Assembly (NCBI RefSeq): GCF_009905375.1
Contig: NC_133648.1
Location: 310,574,565-310,638,564 of the forward strand
DNA length: 64,000 nt
Direction: 5' to 3'
Source: Apium graveolens
Taxonomy: Eukaryota; Streptophyta; Magnoliopsida; Apiales; Apiaceae
Shown in pieces: positions 20,680 through 32,259 of this stretch. Below the pieces are notes generated by a model. That model did not search any database. It saw nothing but the letters and a program-made list of their open reading frames with translations, and had not been told where the DNA came from. Made by a program: the position numbers and the translations under genes. Position 1 is the stretch's first letter. Each line of letters begins with the position of its first letter.

Positions 20680-22177
20680 TTGCTCGGGCTTCTTTTTCAA
20701 ATGAAAAATTCAATTTCATCTTTTAGTTGTCTACACTCATCGGTGTCATGGTCAGCATCCTTGTGAAATCTACAATATTTGCTCTTATCTAGCTTGGTAG
20801 GATCAGCTTTCAGGGGCTGAGGCCAACGAACATCCCTATCCCTTTTGATTTCCATTAAGATCTGACTTCTAGGAGCATTCAGTTTAGCATATTCAGTGAA
20901 CCTTTATCCAGGTCCACTCTTTTTCGGGGTTAAATCAGCGTTTGGCTTATTTCTACGATACTTGTCCTTGGAATTATATTCTAGACCAGTCTTTCGCTTC
21001 ATGCCACAAGTGGGCTTGTTATTAACTACCATCTTCTGCATGCTTTCCTCCACTTTGATATACTTCTCGGCCCTATCTTGGAGCTGCAACAAGCTTTCAG
21101 GGGGCAGTGTTATTATAGCTAGTTCCTAGTTCCTAGTTCATGACATCTTGAAGAACTCGTCCCTAGTTCCTTGCTGCAGTGTTATTATAACTACCTACAC
21201 AATGCTCATGAGAGATGCCGAACTCTTGTCATGCATTCTTCCACTGATGAATTGCTTAATGAAAGCTTAACTTAAAACTCTAAAGGATCCAATTGAATTC
21301 GAAGGAAAACGGCTATACCACCTTGGAGCCATTCTCGACAGGGTTTGAGGAAAGGCCTGACACTTAATTGTGTCATTCACGGGCTGTAGCAACAGTGAAT
21401 TAGATAATGTTCTGACATGATTTGAGGTATCCCCAGTGCCATCATAAGCTTTCATGGCATCTTAATAGAGGCATGAGATCACTTGAATCAGCCCTTAGAG
21501 CAACATCCCTTCTTGGTATTAGACCATCCAGGTCTATGATTTGAGGAGGATCCATCCTCCTCGGAGGTAGTAGGGGTCTTGGGGTTAAGTGCTCCTCCAG
21601 GTCGTGCTTCATCCTTTAAATCTCAGCTTCGTGAGCCCTGATCTTCTCTTATACTTCTTGGGAATTCATTCATCGTGTGGTCCTAGGGCGTTGGTTAGCA
21701 TCAGACATTGATTCTTTACCAGCATGCCTCTTTCTCAGAGCCACATCATCATCCGAAGATTCAGAATCTCTTTCAATGTAAGGTCCAGAGAATTCTTGGT
21801 CTTCCGGAATAGAAGCCAAACCTCGTAGTTGTGGGGCATCTGCTCTTGTGCTTCACTCCAATTAACATGCCCACTTCCTCCAAACCCGGGGTATAGGGGC
21901 ATCCCGTAAATGGGGTTAATTGTTACAGTAGTTGAATACTCATACCCAACGATTTGAGGATTCACTGGTGCATGAATCTGCTGAAATTGGGAACTCGTCC
22001 CTTGAGGAGTTGGAGGATTCATCCCATATGGCTCAGGATTAGTTGCCCCTATCAGGGTTCCTCATTGGGTGGAGGCGTAGCAAGAGTGTGGGGGTATTTC
22101 CACCATTGACGAAATCATTTGGTTGTCCCAGCTCGTGTTCCTACGGGGGCATCATTTCCGCTCCGTTTGTTCACCAT
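20680..22177 (-). pseudogene. gag (Tat A)
   Basis: The start is ATG at 22177-22175 (MVNKRSEN in copy B). The product includes the Pro/Gln-rich N-terminus, the capsid-like block ('LQPVNDTIKCQAFPQTLS', 'RWYSRF'), 'SMLQLQDRAEKYIKVEE' and, at its C-terminus, the 'CRFHKDAGHDTDECRQLKDE' knuckle-like motif (better seen in copy B). Relative to B, copy A has lost about 60 bp near 21465 and gained a short direct duplication (gttcctagttcctagttc) near 21120. It encodes the particle structural protein; here it is inactivated by multiple frameshifts. Confidence 0.87.
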
Positions 22178-22191
22178 GGTTGCTGTCATGC

Positions 22192-22212
22192 TTTCTCACA
22201 AACAGCGCTAAA
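22192..22212 (-). other. Primer-binding site region (Tat A)
   Basis: Immediately inside the 5' LTR the minus strand reads TTTAGCGCTGTTTGTGAGAA. It resembles the TGGCGCCGTCTGTGGGAA-type site common in Tat elements, with only C-to-T and G-to-A changes, the pattern expected from decay of methylated DNA. The tRNA assignment is an inference. Confidence 0.5.
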
Positions 22213-22451
22213 TGTTATGGATAAAAACTTAGGGTGTATTTATTGCAAGGGTTCGTGAGCTTTGAATCTCGATTTGACTGCTCTTGTGCTTCATGACTCT
22301 ATCTTCCTTAACAAGATGCCAACGAACCTTGATGTATGCCAAGGATTAAGTCAAAAACGTAGTTCTGATTTGTGGGGTGAGGCACTTATATAGGCATAAG
22401 ATTCCTTGAAATTAGATTAGGATTAGGAGACTTGGTGGAAAAATCTCAAAT
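22213..22451 (-). repeat. Truncated 5' LTR of Tat element A
   Basis: Matches the first 240 plus-strand bases of the LTR at 50577-51071 in copy B, including the cttatatag TATA region. It then breaks after 'aaatctcaaat' and CACTA-derived sequence follows. About half of the LTR is lost. Confidence 0.85.
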
Positions 22452-22559
22452 AATACCAAAAGCTACCTTGTTATCAATGCTTTTCACTGCCATTTCACAT
22501 TTGTGAGGACGCTGTAGATTATAATTATAAATCAAAATAGACATTACCGGCTAAAACAA

Positions 22560-24100
22560 TTTAATAACATGCAACATTATCATAGAAATGAATCAAGTAT
22601 ACATTGTAATTGTATACCTTTTGTCCTGGTGGACCATGAGGAGGAATAATAACAACAAAATATGCACCCTCTTTATCCTCATCGTTCATCGATTCATCAT
22701 CAAATCTTTTGCAACTTTTCTTCTGTTCTTTTGTTCTTGTTCTTTCACCCCAGGACATTTTGCTTTTTCAGACATTGGTGAATGTAGATTTTCCCCAGCA
22801 ACCAAAGCTTTCAACTAAGCAATTTGCAACTCAAGATTATGAAACTGCTTTTTTGTAATGTGATTTCTTGGCAGTTTTGGTAAATCAAAGTACAATGTTG
22901 GAGGTATGAAGTTTCCAACTCTTCGAACCCTTCCCGCATGCTCTGGAGTTTCCAATACAGTGGTGAGTACATCATTAGTTCCATCCGGCTTGAATTCACC
23001 ATTTCTTTGCTTTTCTAGTAAGGAATTCTGTTAAAACCATTAGAGTAATTACGTATAATTTGGAAAATTATAGAAAAAAAAATTATAATAAGTCTTACAA
23101 TTTGTTGAATTATTTCTGCCAGTTCTGGGTCAAGAGTCCCATCCTTTGTCATACGGGCATTTTTCCACATAATTGCCCTATCTGGCCTTTCATCAGGCTC
23201 CAACCACCCTGAGCGTATCTACAAAAAAATTAAGACACATTCATAAAAATGAAAATATGAATTCTACAAGAAAAATGATCCGACTCTTACTTCTTCTTCT
23301 TCTTCCAATCCGACGTATGGTTTTCTTGACAGACGGTGTGGATATTTTCGTTGTCCCACTCTTTCACTCTATTTTTTATTCTCTTCCTGTATACAAATAA
23401 ATCTTGTTAATTACTGTAATTTTTATAATTAAATCTACTCCAAAAAAACAAAAAAAATCATCTCCACGCTTTCTTGCCGACAAAAGCATATTACTTTGGT
23501 GGATTCTGTTCCAACATAAGGCATCACATGTTCCGCTGTCAATTTAGCCTTAAAATTTCTCCATTTTGTGCCTTTCGACTATAGAAAGCTCTTCCCACTT
23601 TCAGGAATCAGTTCGTAAGTATCTTGAAGCACAAGTTTAACAAGTTCAGACAGTACAAATATTTTTATATAAAAACCATGAGATTAATGTCAATTGCGAT
23701 TGTAACTGACGTACCTCAAGATCATTCCATATTTCCTCTTTGAACTCAGGGTCAACCTTTGGCCAAGTCGAAATGTCAATTGACACCATTCTCCTTGCCA
23801 GCATACCTATGTAGAACTTTAGTTTGTGTCATTCGTCTCCAACTGGAACTGCAACTCAATTAAAACACCTCGGGTTGCTCCAGATGTCCTGTTTTGGTAG
23901 ATTGTGTACTACTTTCAGTGGGTTGTGGAGCTGTCTGCAGGGGAACAATGCTGTCCGCTGGAGCAACCAGGCCAGGATCTGGTACACATGGTGCATCTTC
24001 CGGTACTGGGGAGTCATTTATGTGCTTCTCATCCAATTATTCTTTACACTGTTTTTTAGATTTTTTTTCCTTTTTTACCATATTTCCTGTATTAACCAAA
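22560..24100 (-). pseudogene. Transposase_24-like (TNPA-type) gene of the CACTA element
   Basis: Minus-strand pieces in shifting frames include 'ARMTKDGTLDPELAEIIQQI' (23150-23100). After an intron or frame change comes 'TTVLETPEHAGRVRRVGNF', then 'PPTLYFDLPKLP' (22960-22870). The 'TPEHxGRVRxVG' signature followed by a Tyr-Phe block is characteristic of the plant Ptta/En/Spm Transposase_24 family. A low-complexity acidic tail (MNDEDKEG) follows. Several frameshifts. These proteins bind subterminal repeats in CACTA systems. Confidence 0.7.
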
Positions 24101-24551
24101 TAGAGTAAGAATAAGAGATAAGATTACCAATGAATACGCAGAATGTATACAATCAATATAAATTGAATAATGCTATTAACAATGAAAAATACGACAATGC
24201 TGTAGGCAAACAAAAAGATTCAGTTTTATATTTATTCCCATAAAACTACTTAACAATCTACAATCAAAATTCACAAAAACTTATCGATAATCTCAAGTCA
24301 ACATCAATAATTATATCAGATATTTAATCAGATAATCACAAAAATTTATATTTATTACCATAAAACTACTTAAAACCACTTAGCAAAAAAAAACTCCAAG
24401 TATTTATATCATATATTTCTACATAAAAAGTTGACAAATATACTCCAAGTTTTTTCGATAACATCCATAATTCTACAATACATCACTTAAATATATATAA
24501 ATTTGAGAAGCCTATTTTTAAACAAAACTGTAAATCAAGTGAATATGATTT

Positions 24552-25142
24552 TTAAGCCTTGGATCGCTTCTTCAGCCAAATTTCCTCGCCATCCTTGCTT
24601 TTATTGCCAACATTAGACTCTTCATCGTCATCAACACTAAAATCAACTATGGGGATGTTAGAGCAGAATGGAGGGTTTTCTAGAATTGTATCTCCAAGAT
24701 CATCATCATTGTATATCTCGTGATAGTCTCTGGTTGTTGAGGTCAATACGACTGACCAATTAGAATCAACAGGATCTTCGACATAGAAAACTTATTTCAC
24801 TTGATCAATAGACACATATTTGTCATTCTTGTGGCCTTGTCGACTACGGTCCACAGGTGTGAATCCAAGTTCATCAGCCTTGACGCCTCTGTCACATTCT
24901 TCCCATTTGCACAAGAACAATGGGGCTTTAAATAAGTTGTAATCCATTTCCCATATTTCTTCAATCCTCCCATAAAATGTCATATCACTCTCTACGTGAT
25001 TTAAATTCTTAGCACTACAAACTTGGACAGCCTTAACAACTAAAGAGACTCCACTATTTTGAACAACCCCAGCATCGTCTCGCTCATTTGTGAAGTATCG
25101 GATCCCGTCAACTAGATAGCCATCAAAAGTCAAAACAGTCAC
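24552..25142 (-). pseudogene. DUF4216 domain of the CACTA element
   Basis: The minus-strand frame 25142-24792 has 'FTNERDDAGVVQNSGVSLVV', 'DMTFYGRIEEIWEMDYNLFK', 'APLFLCKWEECDRG' and 'DELGFTPVD'. This 'YGxIEEIWExDY...PLFxCKW' core is diagnostic of DUF4216, found with CACTA transposases. It continues after a stop near 24790 as 'TSTTRDYHEIYNDDDLG' and an acidic, Lys-rich tail. Function unknown; probably the C-terminal part of the transposase product. Confidence 0.82.
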
Positions 25143-25439
25143 GTTGGTTTTCCTGGTATCCAGTTATAGTTTCAGAAATACCTTCGACTTTGTCATTCAA
25201 TTCAGTCATAACTTTGTTCCCAAACCAATCATCAAATAGCCTAATATGCTCCCCAATCATCCACTGAATAGTGTTTTTTTTCCTTCATAATTTTTTTTTA
25301 AGCAACTCCTTATGCATCCTTTGAAAATGCATAAATTTTTGGTTACAAACTAAAATAATGCTTATTACAAAATTAATCAAGAAAAGGAAAAGAAAAGTGA
25401 CTTACTTAATATATGGAAACACTTCACTGTTGTTTAAGA

Positions 25440-27660
25440 GGACGTGTAAATGCGCCTCATCTCGTTCTTTCTCTTCAACATATTATACTGTTGCAACCGA
25501 TAATGGACCAAAAAGTTTGCCTTGGTCCTTCGAAAGACCGGCAGTTGTGAAACTATTTCTAGAAAACTCTGTGCAAAATTCTACAGATTCTTCTTTCAAG
25601 TATGCTTCGGCTATACAACCTTCTGGAAAATAACGGTTTCGCACGTAAATTTCAACACTTTATTAAAACGCTCAAATGGATACATCCATCTATAGGAAAA
25701 TGGTCCATATAAAAGCAATTCCCTGACCAGGTGGACTATTAGATGTATCATTATATCAAAAAAGGCAAAAATATTTTTTTGAGCTCACATAAGGTTAATA
25801 CGACATCGGGTTGCAATTTATATACGTCAATAGTCTTGTTGCACAAAGTGTTGAAAAAGAAGCAGAGTCTTATTATGCTCACTCTAACATTCTTCGGAAG
25901 TACATAACGAATTACAACCGGGACTAATTATTGAAAAAATACATGGAAATCATGAGACTTCATCCCAAATATCTTTAAATCCTCCATGGATACACAATTT
26001 CTGATGTTTGACAAATGCCCATATGGCAACTTCATTGATGAGATGGATTTCAACACTTTTCTTTTTTCAGTTTTTGTTAGAGTAAAACTGGAAGGAGGCA
26101 TATAAGTTCTTTTTTCTCGTACTTCTGGAGCTAAATCAGTTATAACCCCCATGTCCATCATATCAAGCCGAAATGCCTCACTATCTTGAACTTTAAATTT
26201 ATTAACGTCCCAATTAGACTATCGCACACATTTTTCTCAACATGCATAATATTGAGGCAGTGACGAACGTGATGAAATTTCAAGTATTCCTACTCAAAAA
26301 ATACCGACTACTTCCTCCAAGCATAGTCCATCTTCTTTGACTTCTTTACTTCCTTTTTATAAGAAAATTTAATGTTTTCTTGTTGTGCTAACACCTCTTG
26401 TCCGTAAAGGGGTCGCATTGGCAGTCCAAACTCTTGTTCACCATTAAAGGCTGCCTTCTTCCTCTTGTATGGATGATTCCTAGGCAAATACCAACGATGA
26501 CCTTGGTAACATATTTTCCTACTTTTAGGTAAATAGTTAGCAACGGTATCATCACTTCACACTAGATAACCCAAATAACCCTTGTTGACCGAGCCATACA
26601 AATTACCATATGTCGGGAAATCATTAATCATCCATAACAAAGTCGCCCTTAAAGTGAAAAATACTTTTGTGAAGGCATCATATACATTCGGTTCACCTTC
26701 TTCCTAAAGCTTTTTCAAATCATCAACTAACGGCTGTAAGAACACATCAAGGTTGTTACCTGGTTCATGTGGACCGGAGACCAATATATTTAACATCATA
26801 AATTTCTTCTTCATACATAACAACGGAGGAAGATTATATATTACCAATACTACCGGCTAACAAGAATACCGAGTTGGTCATCCCATTGTTATTTGGGTTA
26901 ATACCATCAACTGACAAAGTTAGTCGAAGATTTCTTGGCTCACTTCCGAAGGTAGGCCACCTGTAATCGATATTCCGCCAAGAAGGAGAGTCGGCAATGT
27001 GGTGCATCTGGCCATCATGAATTCTTTGGTTAGAATGCCATGTCAACAACTCAGCTGTCAAAGAAGATTTAAACATCTGATTAAATCTTGGGATGATCAG
27101 AAATTACCACATAACTTTTGCTGGGATTTTAGACCTTTCTCTACTATCCTTACCCACTTTCCAGGAGATACCTTGCACTTTGGACACTCTGAATCAGTCT
27201 CATTTATACCCTTGTATAGAAAACATTCATTGGGATATGCGTGGAATTTTTTATACTCGAGGCCTAAATTCGAAAGAGTTTTCTTTGCTTCATATGCGTT
27301 AACAAGTAATGCATTATCCCGAGGTAGGAATGAGCCAACTGTAGAGAGAAGATCGCTAAATGCGCTATGACTAACACCAAATCTCGCTTTCCAGTTATGC
27401 AATTTTAACACCAAATCTAGTTTTGTGGAGTCGTTGCACTCAAATATAGGTTGTTGAGCATCGGTCACAAACCTCTTAAATTTATGCGAGTCTTTATATT
27501 AGTTATCACCCCCTGATTTACCCTCCGGATTACGATATACTGCTTCACAAACCACAACAGCGTATGAAGCACCATCAGCCGCCGCTTCCGATGCAGCAGC
27601 CACTTCTAATGCAGCTTCAAAGGCTGATTTAAATGCATCTGCATTCTGCTCCTCTTCATG
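25440..27660 (-). pseudogene. TNP2-type CACTA transposase (Transposase_21 plus DUF4218)
   Basis: On the minus strand: an Ala-rich lead (27640-27530). Then the N-terminal transposase block with 'YEAKKTLSNLGLEYKKFHAY', 'PNECFLYKG' and 'CPKCK' (27468-27097). Then 'LLTWHSNQRIHDGQMHHIAD' and 'EPRNLRLTLSVDGINP' (27060-26834). Then 'GPHEPGNNLDVFLQPLVDDL', 'WMINDFPTYGNL', 'CYQGHRWYLPRNHPYK' (26780-26450). DUF4218-type 'EDLKIFGMKSHDFHVFFQ' and 'VRVSIIRLCFFFNTLC' close it (25990-25800). The whole domain order is present, but at least six stops or frameshifts inactivate it. It would cut and join the transposon ends. The frame at 26834-27076 shows a deletion relative to usual family spacing. Confidence 0.86.
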
Positions 27661-29880
27661 AGGGGGTCGTGTGCTACCAATAGACGACCTACTAGTCCTG
27701 GATCTGTGCCAAATCCAATCAATATACCCAAGATTGAAACTATTCTAGTAGAGATGACCCCTTATCACTTTGACCAGAAATTTCGTGAAATTAACACATT
27801 TACAGCAGGGGCAAGGTATTTTTTAGGATTTTTACAATTTTTTCGGCATTAATCAAAATCTTTTCAAGGCCGACTTCATATTCCGACGAATCCCTCTCTT
27901 TTGAAATCCAGTCTTTCCCCATATTCGTAGGATAACCTATTTCCTACCTAATTTTCATATCAAATATTTAAAAAATAAGCAACATACAATTAGTAATATA
28001 TATGTATTACTATGTATAATTATCGGCAAAGCAGAGCACGACACTGATTGATTAAAATGATGAAACACAGAACAAAGCAGAGCACGACACTAGACAATAA
28101 AGATACCAAATTAATATAATTTGTAATGAGAAGAATCAATAACTACCCGACACCGATGCTCGTAAATTATTAGCTTCGATGGGCCAAGAAAACTCTATTC
28201 ACATGCTAAGTATCATTTCTCAAACATGAATTAGAACTTTTAGTGTAAAAGTTCTGTATGTACTTATGTAATAAATGGATGATGAGAGGAAAGTCACCTT
28301 TCAATTGCTCTAACTTTTCTTATCCACTCCCTCTATTAATTCTTTGTAGTAAAAAAGTGTTATTTTAGCTACTTTGTTGTTTTATTACAACTATAAACAA
28401 GTTATTTTTCTTAGACTTTTAAGTGGAACTTAAGTAACCCTTGTCTTAATTTCCAAGAGTAGGTGAAGATAAATTTTTGCTTTTAGTTTGTTATTTGTAG
28501 GCTCCAACCTTATCACCTTGTAATTTCTTGATCTGACCTACCTATAGCTATCTTGTTAATTATTCGATCTCTCCAGCTAGAAGATATTCATATTCCCTAT
28601 GTTTGTTTCATCCGATCATAACGCAACAGTCTGTCGTTTCATTCATTTTCAGAATATAAATCGTATAAATCTAAGCTAGAATCATATAGCAGAACCTACA
28701 AGTTCTGCTTGTTTGGACATAAAGTCATTAGAGGTTGATAAATTCATTAAAGTACATATATACATGTCATGAAGTACATTCCCAAACAAACCACTTCTGC
28801 TTTTCTAACCCCCCCCATCCGACCCCCTTCTTCTCTACTAGGTAATTATTTTCTTTATAAGCACCATATGTATGTGTTACTGAAGTGTTGTTTTATAATT
28901 TTTTTATTCCAAGTATGAACAAAAATCAAAGTTAATTATCTTGAAATCAAAAATCAAGACAGGGCATGCATTTTAATATTTACATTATACTACAAATAGA
29001 TGAAAGATGTTTACTATATACTATAAATTCTACACAGAACCATCTTCTTGTCATTTTATATATCTTTACATAAAAATTATATGCAAACTATATGCTGTAA
29101 TGGCATATATAGAATAAAAAGCGGATTTCGTCTATCATCCAAGTATTTAACTCAAAATAACATGCATTTCCTAGAGAAAACAGAGAAAAGACAAGCAACT
29201 CATTTAAACAAAAATCCTATCATTTAAACAAAATAAAATAAAAGTAGGGTTTTCTATATGACAAGCAACTCATTTCCATACATTATGTAACAAGAAACTC
29301 AAACAAGCAGATGCAAATGCTTAAACTAATTAAAAATTAAAAAATTAGGGTTTCAAATTGAAACCCTCAATTCAGAAATTAGGGTTTAAAACTTACCTAA
29401 TAAAAATGTTAACCTCCAACTTAACTTCAATCTCCGACTTAAACTCCAAACTTAAACTCCGAGTTGAACTCCAACTCCGACTTCAACTTCGACTTCAACT
29501 TAATGCAATGAAACCCCCAAATCTAGGAGAAAATGAGAGCAACCTTGATGAGATAAACCTAGATGAGAGCAACCCCCAAATCTATGAGAAAATGAAAGAA
29601 CAAAGAGGGAAATGAGAGCATAGAGAGGGAAATGAGAGCACAATGAGCAACATGTTCTTGGTGAAATGAGAGTTTTTTGATGAGAGATGAGAGAATACGT
29701 TTTTTGTTTTTTATTTTTTGTATTTTGTTTTTGATTTTAATTTTAATTTTTTTAATAAAAAAGAGGGGGAAGATGTGTGTGAAAAAGGGGGGAGAATTTT
29801 ATCAAGTCAAAAAACAAGGGGGAAAACACATGGAGGGAATGAATTATTTGGTTAAGGGGGGAAAAGGGGGAAGGTGCGTT
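27661..29880. other. 5' non-coding part of the second CACTA element
   Basis: No credible gene. It holds poly-C and poly-T stretches (28809-28819) and a low-complexity run of ctccaactt/cgacttcaa repeats (29406-29505) that creates a spurious Leu-rich plus-strand frame. A Lys/Gly-rich frame at 29677-29886 comes from purine tracts. Confidence 0.55.
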
Positions 29881-30050
29881 GATTAATTTTTTTAAAACAG
29901 ACATATAATATCGGTTGGGCTAAAACAGTGATGTTTATAATAACAAAAGACATCGGTTTCCCAAAATCAATGTAGAAAAGACCTTTTACATAGGCTCCAG
30001 AAGCAACCGATATCAAAGGGGCAGTGTCTATTATACTTTTTCTAGTAGTG
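29880..30050 (-). repeat. Terminal and subterminal repeats of the second CACTA element
   Basis: Ends ...CTTTTTCTAGTAGTG at 30050. Three copies of the motif (a/g)(t/a)atcggt occur in the last 150 bases (near 29908, 29950 and, inverted, 30007). The base triplet after the end is gat; the partner end is lost, so the target duplication cannot be checked. Confidence 0.8.
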
Positions 30051-30866
30051 GATATAATATAAAACAAAAAATAAGAAATATGGTATTTAGGTGAATTACA
30101 CAAAAGACTATTTCACTTTTATAATTATGTAGAACTTAACTTACTCAGTTAAAACTACAAGTTCAAGATAACTAAGTATATGTGTTTGGTTTATTGATAT
30201 GCATCTAGAGGTTATGTTGTTAATTTTTGTATGTAATTAATATTTTTATATTAATTAGCTACTTAACTTGTAATAATCATTGTGGAGTTTGGTAACACCT
30301 TTTTAACTGGAAAAGGTATGGAACTTGAAGTTAGTTTACCCGGTATGAAATACAGCAAACCTAACATAGAGCAAATCTAAAAGTATAACTCATTTTTAAT
30401 ATAAGGAATTTTAAGTTACTTAGTTGAAAGAAATGAGGCCTAGAGCTAGTTAAATTTTACATAAAAATATAGGTACATATTTCTACCAATATAAATATAA
30501 GAATCATAATGCAATGGAAAATGCTTATGTTTCAAAAAGTTTATCTATATAATTGCTCAATTTGTAGGGAAAATATTGATAAGCATTAGAATATTAATAA
30601 GAACAGGTGGATTCAAGATTTTAGGAAGTAAGAGTACTAGCCCGTTTGACATGCCACGCTGCTGCAAGTTTAAAACACCGAGTACCGGCCTAATATCATC
30701 TTACACATGATAATTGAGTTTTAGCGACAATTACATTTTCCATGATGTATTTGTATTTAAGTAAATATAGTAAACCAATTGTAGTCTTTAAGCTAATGAG
30801 AGCTCCTTTAGTTGCACATGTCTAGATTTGGCCATGTAGTTTTCAAAGCAATGAGATCGAGCTGCT
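30051..30866. other. Intergenic, nothing recognised
   Basis: AT-rich sequence between the CACTA terminus and the stop codon of the WD40-like gene. No open frame, terminal repeat or RNA gene seen. It should contain the gene's 3' UTR. Confidence 0.5.
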
Positions 30867-32230
30867 TTAGTTCGACCAAATATGGACCAAGCCAAGCCGT
30901 TGACCAGTGTATATCTCACCGCGTTCTTCATCATAAAAGATAGAAGTGATGTCTTTTAGTGCATCTTCAAGAGTACTCTTGATTTCAGTACCTTTGATTG
31001 GCTTGCTTAAGTTGCACCTTCTACCACTGCACTTGCATTCTTTTATCACGCTGGTGTTACGAGCATTGATCTTGGCAAGGCATTTACCGGTCAAGATACT
31101 GCTGATCTTTATTGAACCAGCTGCACAAAGACACATGAAATGCAATATATATAATTCATATGTTAAGAATTAATCCACAGTGTGTGCGCGTGCCAACGTG
31201 GTGTATTAATATTTAGCATCAGGTATTAAAAAGGATGTTTACCATTTTGTCCCAACCATAGGTCATCTAAATGAGCCTTGCAGAAAAACATAATAAGATC
31301 CTGGCGAGCTGTGACATAAATGTTCTTAAAGTTTCTACCAGGAGACCCCATAAGGTGATCCTTAAATAAAGTCACAACCTCCCCACGTAAGTTCCTGACA
31401 CTTACTATTTCCTTCCTTAATGTCAGGAATAATCGGGTGTTGTGAAGAAAAATGAACTTTGATGGCGCCATGGATTTAGTTCTATTCACCTCTCTCAGCT
31501 CAGAGGTCAGAACTTGTAAACAAAAATTTCAACTATTACAAGTTACAAAGGGAAATAAAGAAGAGAACATGCATGTTATTATAAAGGAAATAAGTACATA
31601 CATCAAGAATTTGAAGATTCTCATTCTCCTGCTTGACCAGCACCTTTTCATGGAACAGTTCAATAAAATTCACTCTTGTGTGATGTAGGGGATAACTGAA
31701 GGATTTAAGAACACATCCATCCTCTATTGAATGAAACTTAAGAGGGGCATGTCTTCCGGCATTGGTATAAATCAACATCATTAATCCCCGGCTGTTTGTC
31801 AAGAAGATGTGTCAAAATGTTATTGATGACACTTACCCGACAATATTATTTAAAAAATTGTAAACATTTATATTCTAAGAAATATCTCTTGAAAATAGGT
31901 GTTAGACAACTGCAAGATGTTGTTATAAAGTTCATCCAAGGTGTTGTTAAACAAGCTGTTTGATACAGTGAGAATACTTAGGGTAGGGCAGTACATTTAA
32001 ACCAAGTTAATATCTTTGACCTGAACAATTTATTAATTTTATTGAGTTTATTACTATATATTTATATAAATTAATTGTGTCTATCACTTGTGTACTTTCT
32101 AGAAAAAGATCAAGGACTTTGAGTTACACATTCAAGGTCATGCATTTTAAAGGGCTTGAACAGCAGAGTCGATGTCTTAGACACAAGCCATCCAAAGCTA
32201 GTCAATTAGGCTCTATATATATACTAGAAG

Positions 32231-32259
32231 ATAGGTAGATAGATAGATAGATAGATAGA
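32231..32259. repeat. (GATA)n microsatellite
   Basis: ataggtagatagatagatag and continuing, about seven units of four bases, inside the large intron. Confidence 0.9.

Larger units (their letters stand above)
5403..22451. repeat. Duplicated segment, copy A
   Basis: From 5403 the sequence matches copy B (from 36799) through a CACTA-end relic, a copia relic, unannotated flank and a whole Tat-lineage retrotransposon. Colinearity is broken only by later insertions (CACTA in A at 13055-17964, LINE in B at 38801-40730) and small indels. The copies share flanking DNA outside the retrotransposon, so this is a segmental duplication rather than two transpositions. Copy A stops inside the right LTR at about 22451, where the second CACTA element begins. 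Confidence 0.93.
8496..22451 (-). mobile_element. Tat-lineage Ty3/gypsy LTR retrotransposon, copy A (5' LTR truncated)
   Basis: Read on the minus strand: 5' LTR (22451-22213, broken), primer site, gag, protease, RT, RNase H, integrase (split by a CACTA insertion), an extra region carrying an antisense gene, a purine tract and the 3' LTR (8993-8496). The RT signature 'ACPKDCFPLPRI', the protease motif 'VLVDNGAS' and the extra antisense gene between integrase and 3' LTR are features of the Tat lineage. All coding regions carry stops or frameshifts, so the copy is dead unless complemented in trans. Confidence 0.92.
22452..30050 (-). mobile_element. CACTA transposon with TNP2-type transposase, 3' end truncated
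   Basis: The right (5') end carries a terminal repeat, CACTACTAGAAAAAG on the minus strand (30050-30036), with subterminal accgatatc/gacatcggt motifs. Inside, on the minus strand, come the transposase (27660-25440), a DUF4216 domain (25142-24552) and a Transposase_24-type gene (24100-22560), the normal CACTA order. No matching terminal repeat exists near 22452, where the element directly joins a broken LTR, so its 3' end is deleted. It belongs to a different family from the CACTA element at 13055-17964. Confidence 0.85.

Noticed and set aside
23824..24108. Plus frames of 94 and 69 codons
   Set aside because: Low-complexity Phe/Ser-rich frames opposite the Transposase_24 region.
26999..27370. 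Plus-strand frames of 123 and 69 codons
   Set aside because: Antisense shadow of the CACTA transposase, whose minus frame shows clear family motifs.
29358..29615. Leu-rich plus-strand frame
   Set aside because: Created by a ctccaactt/cgacttcaa simple repeat.
24552..30050. Reading the second CACTA element as the same family as the first
   Set aside because: Terminal repeats differ (CACTACTAGAAAAAG versus CACTACGCCATAGATT) and subterminal motifs differ.
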